The notes under the pieces are model-generated. The model was not told where the DNA came from. It did not search any database and saw only the letters and a list, made by a program, of their open reading frames with translations. Below are positions 58,269 to 64,000 of a stretch of 64,000 nt of DNA, piece by piece. Numbering within the stretch: the stretch's first letter is position 1; each line of letters starts with the position of its first letter. The stretch spans positions 2,511,001 to 2,575,000 of the forward strand of contig NZ_CP094351.1 of assembly GCF_022807995.1 (NCBI RefSeq), given 5' to 3'. The position numbers were made by a program, and so were the translations under genes. The stretch is from Pseudomonas orientalis. Its GTDB lineage: Bacteria > Pseudomonadota > Gammaproteobacteria > Pseudomonadales > Pseudomonadaceae.

Positions 58269-58739
58269 TTGGCAGTCAGTAATCTGGATATGCACGCGTT
58301 GTTCGTGCTGGGTGATTTGCGCGCAAAGTTGGTCAAGCAGTTTCAATCTCGTTTTGTCTACGTTACCGAACAGACCCCGGAAGGTATCTATATCGCCGAG
58401 ATCGATACCGAAGCGGCGTTGGTCGTGGACGACAAGCCACGCCTGGAACTCAAGGTCGGCGACCATTTTCGCGCGGCGGTATTGCCCAGCCGTGAAGGTG
58501 GCAAGTTCGAACTGAAGTTTCGCGATATCAAGTTGACCGTGTATGGCCTGGGCGATTACGCCTTTGTGTCTTCGGCCGAAGGCGAAGGCATTGTGTTCAA
58601 GGAAGGCCACAGCGTGATGCTGGTATTTGCCGCTCACGAGCAACTGCAGGAAGGTCTGACCAAAACCCTCAAGGCCGTCACCAGCAAGGCCGCCAAGTGG
58701 CGCAAGGGCGAACTGGTGACGTTCAAGGCCAGTGAGTAA
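58269..58739 (+). CDS. Hypothetical protein, 156 aa
   Basis: A 156-residue soluble protein, MAVSNLDMHALFVLGDLRAKLVKQF..., with beta-rich central part (RFVYVTEQTPEGIYIAEIDTEAALVVDDKPRLELKVGDHFRAAVLP, FELKFRDIKLTVYGLGDYAFVSS) and a basic helical tail (LTKTLKAVTSKAAKWRKGELVTF). I do not recognise a characterised family. The TTG at 58269 has GGGGG seven to eight bases upstream; ATG 58290 is the alternative and would start MHALFVLGD. Codon use is typical of the genome, and the binding-protein gene downstream is separated by 129 bp. Confidence 0.72.
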   Translation: MAVSNLDMHALFVLGDLRAKLVKQFQSRFVYVTEQTPEGIYIAEIDTEAALVVDDKPRLELKVGDHFRAAVLPSREGGKFELKFRDIKLTVYGLGDYAFVSSAEGEGIVFKEGHSVMLVFAAHEQLQEGLTKTLKAVTSKAAKWRKGELVTFKASE

Positions 58740-58868
58740 CGCCCTGCATCGCGTACGCTTTATTTCCCGGAACCTCTACTACAGTTGAGTTGACTTAACT
58801 ATTCAGAGGCTTCGCGCATAGCTGCAAAGCCGTCCGCTGATGGCTGCGATATCGCGAGGTGCGAAGCA

Positions 58869-59885
58869 ATGAAAGGATTGAGAACGCTGTTGGCTGCATC
58901 GCTGACGAGCCTGGGGCTGTCCATGGCGCCAGTGCCGGTATCGGCAGCCCAGGCGCCGGTGCACTTCGCCGACCTGAACTGGGAAAGCGGCAGCCTGATC
59001 ACCGAGGTACTGCGATTCATTGTCGAGAAGGGCTACGACTTGCCTACCGACACCTTGCCCGGTACTACGATCACTCTGGAAACCGCCCTGGCCAAGAACG
59101 ATATTCAGGTCATCGGTGAAGAGTGGGCGGGTCGCAGCCCGGTCTGGGTCAAGGCCGAGGCTGAAGGCAAGGTGGTGGGCCTGGGCGATACGGTCAAGGG
59201 CGCCACCGAGGGCTGGTGGGTGCCGGAATATGTGGTCAAGGGTGATCCGGCCAAAAATATCAAACCGCTGGCCCCTGACTTGAAAAGCGTAAAGGACCTG
59301 GCGCGCTACAAGGACGTGTTCAAGGACCCGGAATCCCCGGGCAAGGGACGCTTTCTCAATAGTCCCATCGGCTGGACCTCGGAAGTGGTCAACAAGCAAA
59401 AGCTCAAGGCCTACGGCCTGGACGACAGCTATGTGAATTTCCGCAGCGGGTCGGGGGCGGCGCTGGATGCCGAGATCGCCTCGTCGATCCGCCGTGGCAA
59501 GCCGGTGTTGTTTTACTACTGGTCGCCCACGCCGTTGATGGGCCGTTATAAGCTGATTCAACTGGAGGAGCCGCCGTTCGACGCCGAGGCCTGGAAGACC
59601 CTGACGGATGCGGACAATCCTGATCCCAAGCCGACCCGGTCGCTGGCGTCCAAGTTGAGCATCGGAGTGTCCACGCCGTTCCAGAAAGAGCATCCGCAGA
59701 TTACGCAGTTCTTTGAGAAGGTTGAGTTTCCCATCGAGCCGCTTAACCAGGCCCTGGCGTCGATGAGCGAACATCACACGCCACCCAGGGACGTCGCCCA
59801 GGCGTTCCTCAAGGCCCATCCCGAGGTGTGGAAGGCGTGGTTGACGGAAGATGTGGCACGCAAGGTTGAGTCGGCCCTCAAGTGA
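58869..59885 (+). CDS. Glycine betaine/choline-type ABC substrate-binding protein
   Basis: A 338-residue periplasmic binding protein of the OpuAC/ProX class. The signal peptide is MKGLRTLLAASLTSLGLSMAPVPVSAAQ. The mature protein has VHFADLNWESGSLITEVLRFIVEKGYDL, VIGEEWAGRSPVWVKAEAEGKV, GATEGWWVPEYVVKGDPAKNI and VLFYYWSPTPLM; the tryptophans and tyrosines are typical of an aromatic box for quaternary amines. No permease or ATPase gene is adjacent, so it is an orphan binding protein that may feed a transporter encoded elsewhere. Confidence 0.88.
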   Translation: MKGLRTLLAASLTSLGLSMAPVPVSAAQAPVHFADLNWESGSLITEVLRFIVEKGYDLPTDTLPGTTITLETALAKNDIQVIGEEWAGRSPVWVKAEAEGKVVGLGDTVKGATEGWWVPEYVVKGDPAKNIKPLAPDLKSVKDLARYKDVFKDPESPGKGRFLNSPIGWTSEVVNKQKLKAYGLDDSYVNFRSGSGAALDAEIASSIRRGKPVLFYYWSPTPLMGRYKLIQLEEPPFDAEAWKTLTDADNPDPKPTRSLASKLSIGVSTPFQKEHPQITQFFEKVEFPIEPLNQALASMSEHHTPPRDVAQAFLKAHPEVWKAWLTEDVARKVESALK

Positions 59886-59907
59886 TCGACGGTACCTGAT
59901 GGAAATC

Positions 59908-60275
59908 AAAATGTGGGAGGGGGCTTGCCCCCGATGGCGGCCTCAGGGCTGGTCGGGATGTTGGATTGGACCGAGTACATATCCGTTATTTAGGTAACGG
60001 CCACTTAGGGTTCCGCCCTTACGGCGGCTCACTTTTGAAAAGCGCAAAAGTAAGCAAAACGCTCTTGCCCCACCACTCGGCACCTCGCTTGGGCTCGGTG
60101 TGCCCTCTCTCCGGCTTGAATCCGTGGGCCGCCGCAATGGGCCATCCATGGCCCAGTGCGGCTAACCCGGCGTCCTGCCGGGTTACCCACGGATTCAAGC
60201 CTGCGTTCGGCCAGCGTGGTTTAACGGGGCGCCTAAGATCAAGATCAAAAGCCAGATCAAGATCAAGGTCAAGAG
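59908..60275. repeat. Long dispersed repeat, copy C (diverged)
   Basis: Third copy of the repeat at 10735 and 18958, again led by a single REP. The outer stem is shortened: 60113-60128 pairs perfectly with 60186-60201 over 16 positions, but the outer seven bases of the left arm are changed. The two inner hairpins are retained. The 3' end carries an expanded AGATCA-type microrepeat (about 60236-60275) and no closing REPIN. The remaining sequence to 60362 holds nothing recognisable. Confidence 0.85.
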
Positions 60276-60362
60276 CGACTCGCTTCGCATCGTGGTTACG
60301 GTGGGTGCTAGGCGTTATGACGCCTTTGCTTGGCTGCTTCTTGCGCATTGCTTTAGAACGGC

Positions 60363-61601
60363 TCAAGACTTCGCCGGGCCGTTGCCGATCTGCCAGACGA
60401 ACGGCGGCTCGGTGCCATTGATCACCCAGTCGCCGACGATCCGTGCCTTGTAGATCAAGGGATTGTGCGACGCCACCGTTCGCGCATTGCGCCAATGCCG
60501 GTCCAGGGCCTTGCCCTGGCGTACGTCCGAGGCCCCCAGCGCGTTGAACAATTGGCTGGTGGCGCGCTGGATCAGTTCCGACACCACCACCTGGGCCGTC
60601 GCCGACTCGATCTCGGCGGCCACGTTGGCTTCGCGCTCGGCCACGTCATCGCCACCGAAGCGTGCCAGATAGGCCCGTTGCGCCGGCAGCGCGGCTTTCA
60701 ATGCGCTGGCGCGTGCGGCGTACACGAGTGCGGCGACTTCACCCACTACCTGTTGCACTTGCGCATCCTGGCTGACGTGGGGGGCGTTACCGTGGCTGTA
60801 GATGCGTTTGCGCGTGCGTACCTGATGGGCGACGTCGTTGAGCGCCGCGTGGCCGATGCCGGCCAGGGTGGCGAGCAGCACCAGTTGATAAAACGCGGTC
60901 TGGTATTTGAAGCGGGTGGCAAAGTCGATCACGTTTTGCGCGTCGACCACGGCGTCGGTAAAACGCGTGGTGCCGCTGCCGGTGGTGCGTTGGCCAAAGC
61001 CGTCCCAGTCATCGCGTTGCACCACCCCGGGCTGGCGCGTGCGGGTGGCGGCGATGACGTCGCCGCCGGTGTCGCTGCGCTGGGCGTATACATCGATCCA
61101 GTCGGAGAAAATGCTGCCGGTGCTGTAGAACTTTTCACCGTTGAGTCTCCAGTTGTCACCGTCGGGGCTGACCTGGGTGACTACGTCACCGATGGCCACA
61201 TTGCCGATTTCAGTCCAGGCGCAGCCGACGATGTCGCCATCGACAAAGCGCTTGAACCACACCTCACGCGCCGCGCCCGGCGGCGCATTGAGGCGGTCCT
61301 CGGCAAAGGCGAAGTGCCCGCGCAGGGCCTGGGGCACGTTCGAGTCGGCGGCGGCGAGTTCGATCAATAGCTCGAACAGCTGCGGCAGCGACGCGCCGCC
61401 GCCGCCATATTCCACCGGCACCCGCACCGCGCCGAAACCGGCTTCCTTCAACCAGCGTATCGGCTCGTGAGGCAGGGTGCGGCTGTGTTCGCGTTCAATC
61501 GCACCGTCGGCGATGCGCTGGAAGATGGGACGGAAACGCTCGGCCAGGCTGGGGTAGTCGACGCCGATGGACAGCGGGTTGATGACGTGTTGCTCGGTCA
61601 T
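60363..61601 (-). CDS. Acyl-CoA dehydrogenase-like monooxygenase (DszC/SfnC type)
   Basis: A 412-residue protein of the acyl-CoA dehydrogenase fold, closest to the FMNH2-dependent monooxygenases DszC/SfnC acting on organosulfur compounds. N-terminal helical domain (LKEAGFGAVRVPVEYGGGGASLPQLFELLIELAAADSNVPQALRGHFAFAEDRL), beta domain (WTEIGNVAIGD, WRLNGEKFYSTGSIFSDWIDVYA) and C-terminal helical domain. It is divergent from sfnG. ATG 61601 has GGAG about nine bases upstream; a sigma-54-like -24/-12 site lies about 30 bases upstream of the inferred leader. Role in dimethyl sulfone or sulfonate use is inferred from the neighbour. Confidence 0.85.
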   Translation of the reverse strand: MTEQHVINPLSIGVDYPSLAERFRPIFQRIADGAIEREHSRTLPHEPIRWLKEAGFGAVRVPVEYGGGGASLPQLFELLIELAAADSNVPQALRGHFAFAEDRLNAPPGAAREVWFKRFVDGDIVGCAWTEIGNVAIGDVVTQVSPDGDNWRLNGEKFYSTGSIFSDWIDVYAQRSDTGGDVIAATRTRQPGVVQRDDWDGFGQRTTGSGTTRFTDAVVDAQNVIDFATRFKYQTAFYQLVLLATLAGIGHAALNDVAHQVRTRKRIYSHGNAPHVSQDAQVQQVVGEVAALVYAARASALKAALPAQRAYLARFGGDDVAEREANVAAEIESATAQVVVSELIQRATSQLFNALGASDVRQGKALDRHWRNARTVASHNPLIYKARIVGDWVINGTEPPFVWQIGNGPAKS

Positions 61602-61641
61602 GGGGTGCGGCTCCTGGGCTGTGATCAAGTCCCAGGGCGAT

Positions 61642-61657
61642 TGCACAGTCCGTGCCG
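61642..61657 (-). promoter_or_regulatory. Sigma-54-type promoter (minus strand)
   Basis: On the minus strand CGGCACGGACTGTGCA has GG and GC spaced by exactly ten bases and matches TGGCACG-N4-TTGCA with two substitutions. The start codon at 61601 is about 30 bases past the expected start site. Confidence 0.55.
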
Positions 61658-61813
61658 GGCGCAACGGTCCGTGTTTACGGCCGGGTGCCGCCAATCGCTG
61701 TTGCTCCAGCAACAGTGTTTGCACAAAGCGCAGCCATCCTGGACAGTCGAGGTGCCCTGCGTAAAACCAGGTTTTTGCGTCACAACCCGCAGGCCAGGGC
61801 TTCTAGCCATGGC

Positions 61814-61829
61814 TGGCACGCTTGCTGCT
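61814..61829 (+). promoter_or_regulatory. Sigma-54-type promoter of sfnG
   Basis: TGGCACGCTTGCTGCT matches TGGCACG-N4-TTGCW with one substitution and correct ten-base GG-GC spacing. It lies about 40 bases upstream of the sfnG ATG. sfnG in pseudomonads is known to depend on sigma-54 and the activator SfnR. Confidence 0.7.
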
Positions 61830-61867
61830 CAAGTCCTCGTACATTCCTTTGTGCGAGGTACCCCCCG

Positions 61868-62953
61868 ATGAGTCAAGATGCCGTGAAATTTGCCTATTGG
61901 GTGCCCAACGTCAGCGGTGGGCTGGTGGTCAGCAAGATCGAACAGCGCACCCACTGGGGCATCGACTACAACCGTAAACTGGCGCAACTGGCCGAAGCCG
62001 CCGGCTTCGAATATGGCCTGACCCAGATTCGTTTCACCGCCGGCTACGGCGCGGAGAACCAGCACGAGTCGGTGGCGTTCAGCCACGCGCTGCTCGCAGC
62101 GACTACCACCCTCAAGGTGATCGCGGCGATCCTGCCGGGCCCTTGGCAACCCGCGCTGGCGGCCAAGCAACTGGCGACCATCGACCAGCTTACCAACGGC
62201 CGCATTGCGGTGAATATCGTCAGCGGCTGGTTCAAGGGCGAGTTCCAGGCCATCGGTGAACCGTGGCTGGAACACGACGAGCGCTATCGTCGTTCCGAAG
62301 AGTTCATTCGCGCCTTGAAAGGTGTCTGGACCCAGGACGATTTCACCTTCAAGGGTGACTTCTATCGTTTCAACAATTACACGCTCAAGCCCAAGCCGCT
62401 GGGGCAGCCGGAGATCTTCCAGGGCGGCAGTTCAAGGGCGGCGCGCGACATGGCGGCACGGGTGTCGGACTGGTATTTCACCAACGGCAACACACCCGAG
62501 GGCATCAAGGCCCAGGTCGACGACATCCGCGTCAAGGCCGCGGCGAACAGCCATTCGGTAAAGATCGGCGTCAACGCTTTTGTGATCGCTCGCGATACTG
62601 AAGAAGAGGCGCGGGCCGTGTTGGCGGACATCATCGACAAAGCCGACCCGGAAGCGGTCAACGCCTTTGGTGATGCCGCCAGGCAAGCGGGCAAGGCGTC
62701 ACCGGAAGGCGAGGGCAACTGGGCCAAGTCCAGTTTCGAGGACCTTGTGCAGTACAACGACGGCTTCAAGACCAATCTGATCGGTACACCGCAGCAGATC
62801 GCCGAGCGCATCGTCGCGCTCAAGGCGGTGGGCGTGGACCTGGTGCTGGCCGGGTTCCTGCATTTCCAGGAAGAAGTGGAGTACTTCGGCAAGCGCGTGT
62901 TGCCGCTGGTGCGTGAGCTGGAGGCCAAGGCCCACATCAAGCAGGTGGCCTGA
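61868..62953 (+). CDS. sfnG: Dimethyl sulfone monooxygenase SfnG
   Basis: A 361-residue FMNH2-dependent luciferase-like monooxygenase that converts dimethyl sulfone to methanesulfinate. Family motifs include KFAYWVPNVSGGLVVSKIEQRT, YGLTQIRFTAGYGAENQHES, ATIDQLTNGRIAVNIVSGWFKGEF and PEIFQGGSSRAARDMAARVSDWYF. The ATG at 61868 gives the usual N-terminus MSQDAVKFAYW and has GAGGT eight bases upstream; a longer frame from 61652 is upstream leader. It is divergent from the DszC-like gene, with a sigma-54-type promoter in front. The needed flavin reductase gene is not in the window. Confidence 0.94.
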   Translation: MSQDAVKFAYWVPNVSGGLVVSKIEQRTHWGIDYNRKLAQLAEAAGFEYGLTQIRFTAGYGAENQHESVAFSHALLAATTTLKVIAAILPGPWQPALAAKQLATIDQLTNGRIAVNIVSGWFKGEFQAIGEPWLEHDERYRRSEEFIRALKGVWTQDDFTFKGDFYRFNNYTLKPKPLGQPEIFQGGSSRAARDMAARVSDWYFTNGNTPEGIKAQVDDIRVKAAANSHSVKIGVNAFVIARDTEEEARAVLADIIDKADPEAVNAFGDAARQAGKASPEGEGNWAKSSFEDLVQYNDGFKTNLIGTPQQIAERIVALKAVGVDLVLAGFLHFQEEVEYFGKRVLPLVRELEAKAHIKQVA

Positions 62954-62964
62954 CCCGATCGGGT

Positions 62965-63720
62965 TCAGGCGGTCGGTTGCAGGGTCAACACCTCAAACCC
63001 ATCCGCCGTCACCGCGACGGTGTGTTCCCATTGCGCCGACAGGCTGTTGTCTTTGGTCACCACCGTCCAGCCATCCTTGAGGCTGCGCACTTTGGCACTG
63101 CCCTGGTTGAGCATCGGCTCAATGGTGAACACCATGCCTTCGCGCAGTTCCAGTCCGGTGCCGGGCCGGCCGAAGTGCAGGATTTGCGGCTCTTCGTGCA
63201 TTTCCCGGCCAATGCCATGGCCGCAGTATTCACGCACCACGCTGTAGCCGTTGGCTTGCGCATGGCGCTGGATCGCATGGCCGATATCACCCAGGCGTGC
63301 GCCGGGCTTGACCTGGCGGATGCCGGCCCACATCGCTTCGAAGGTCATCTCAACCAGACGCCGCGCCTTGGGCGTCACAGTGCCGATCATGTACATCTTG
63401 CTGGAGTCGGCAATAAAGCCGCCTTTTTCCAGGGTGATGTCGATATTGATAATGTCGCCATCCTTGAGGATTTGCTTCGCGCTGGGCATGCCGTGGCACA
63501 CCACTTCGTTAACCGATGTATTGATGCTGAAGGGATAGTCGTATTGCCCGAGGCTGGCCGGACGAGCCTGCAATTGCTCGCGGATGAAGGTTTCGACGGC
63601 GCTGTCCAGTTCCAGGGTGGAGCGGCCGGCGGCAACAAAGCCGTCGAGCATGCTGAACACCCGGGCCAGCAGGCGCCCGGATTCGCGCATCACCGCAAGT
63701 TGTTGTGGCGTCTTGATCAT
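62965..63720 (-). CDS. map: Type I methionine aminopeptidase
   Basis: A 251-residue methionine aminopeptidase that removes N-terminal Met from new proteins. The five metal ligands are visible in family motifs: IINIDITLEKGGFIADSSKMY (two Asp), CGHGIGREMHEEPQ (His), VFTIEPML (Glu) and SAQWEHTVAVT (Glu). It begins MIKTPQQLAVMRESGRLLA. It is translationally coupled (ATGA, 63717-63720) to a ParD-like gene, not next to rpsB or ribosomal-protein genes where the housekeeping map usually lies; it is thus likely a second copy. Confidence 0.93.
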   Translation of the reverse strand: MIKTPQQLAVMRESGRLLARVFSMLDGFVAAGRSTLELDSAVETFIREQLQARPASLGQYDYPFSINTSVNEVVCHGMPSAKQILKDGDIINIDITLEKGGFIADSSKMYMIGTVTPKARRLVEMTFEAMWAGIRQVKPGARLGDIGHAIQRHAQANGYSVVREYCGHGIGREMHEEPQILHFGRPGTGLELREGMVFTIEPMLNQGSAKVRSLKDGWTVVTKDNSLSAQWEHTVAVTADGFEVLTLQPTA

Positions 63721-63920
63721 TGGCTGCGCCCCCGGATCAGGTCGGGCTTGTCCAGCAACAGTTTGTTGATCAGCTCGTTGTAGGACAGTTGAGGATTGAG
63801 TTCGGCAAGGAGGCCGATCTTGATCCAGAACTCGGCCTGGGCGTTGATGGAACGGTCCATCGCGGCGCTGGCCAGACGCAGTTGTTCATGCAGTTGATCG
63901 GTGATCTTGACGATGCCCAT
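63717..63920 (-). CDS. ParD-like antitoxin-family protein
   Basis: A 67-residue protein, MGIVKITDQLHEQLRLASAAMDRSINAQAEFWIKIGLLAELNPQLSYNELINKLLLD, with a predicted ribbon-helix-helix N-terminus (VKITDQLHEQLRLASAAMDRSINAQAEFWI), matching the ParD-like family. Its stop overlaps the map ATG by four bases and no toxin gene is adjacent. The ATG at 63920 is preferred over a GTG at 63929. A perfect palindrome ATATACG-AAG-CGTATAT (63942-63958) lies 21 bases upstream and is a likely autoregulatory operator. The partner, if any, would be the aminopeptidase itself. Confidence 0.8.
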   Translation of the reverse strand: MGIVKITDQLHEQLRLASAAMDRSINAQAEFWIKIGLLAELNPQLSYNELINKLLLDKPDLIRGRSQ

Positions 63921-63941
63921 AAGCTTCACTGTGAGATGTTT

Positions 63942-63958
63942 ATATACGAAGCGTATAT
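63942..63958. promoter_or_regulatory. Palindromic operator candidate before the ParD-like gene
   Basis: ATATACGAAGCGTATAT has perfect seven-base arms around AAG, and a further half-site TTCGTATG follows at about 63961. It is AT-rich and positioned to overlap the promoter of the ParD-like/map operon. Confidence 0.6.
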
Positions 63959-64000
63959 GTTTCGTATGTTTTCCGAAAGCCCCGCTCGACGGCAGGTTAC

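Noticed and set aside
58780..58805. Imperfect palindrome AGTTGAGTTGACTTAACT before the betaine-type binding protein
   Set aside because: Arms are short and imperfect, and it does not match a regulator motif I can name with confidence.

Overview
The window is chromosomal DNA of a high-GC gammaproteobacterium. Gene content and order, together with abundant REP/REPIN palindromes built on GTGGGAGGGGGCTTGC, point to a Pseudomonas of the P. fluorescens group. I saw no rRNA, tRNA, CRISPR array, prophage or insertion sequence. Species assignment is inference from these features. || Layout. 1-8.4 kb: the end of an imuB-dnaE2 mutagenesis cassette, a hybrid sensor kinase and a class II UvrA-like ATPase. 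8.4-9.6 kb: a tandem array of about six 198-bp units, each carrying a REP pair. 9.8-11.5 kb: glutaminase, a long dispersed repeat, and a small DUF6124-type gene with a structured leader. 11.9-18.8 kb (minus strand): a compact moxR-DUF58-DUF4381-batA-batB/TPR-batD operon joined by 4- to 8-nt overlaps. 19.5-25.2 kb: a small hypothetical gene and the very large NAD-glutamate dehydrogenase. 25.3-31.2 kb: a Sel1-like protein, two GntR regulators, a dicarboxylate-type symporter, tag and a DUF1624-type membrane protein. 31.4-40.3 kb: a GST, small envelope proteins, a creatininase-like enzyme, two L,D-transpeptidases of different families, a two-component pair, and a membrane protein behind a sigma-54-type promoter followed by a 24-residue peptide. 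40.4-54.3 kb: a myo-inositol catabolic region with an RpiR regulator, iolC-E-B-I-D-G, an extra oxidoreductase and an inositol/sugar ABC importer. 54.7-59.9 kb: a DksA-like protein, a chemoreceptor, small hypotheticals and a betaine-type binding protein. 60.4-63.9 kb: divergent sulfone-metabolism genes with facing sigma-54-type promoters, and a second methionine aminopeptidase coupled to a ParD-like gene. || How the parts work together. The inositol block is the clearest system. A 16-bp palindrome of form TGGAA-N6-TTCCA occurs before iolC and again before the importer genes 9 kb downstream, which suggests one regulator controls uptake and catabolism. The Bat operon is a complete MoxR/von Willebrand membrane-complex set. 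|| The least-explained elements are RNA- or DNA-structural: a 75-nt three-way junction ahead of the DUF6124 gene, a long dispersed repeat that also folds into a three-way junction (three copies here), and the 198-bp REPIN tandem array. These are the best candidates for undescribed biology.
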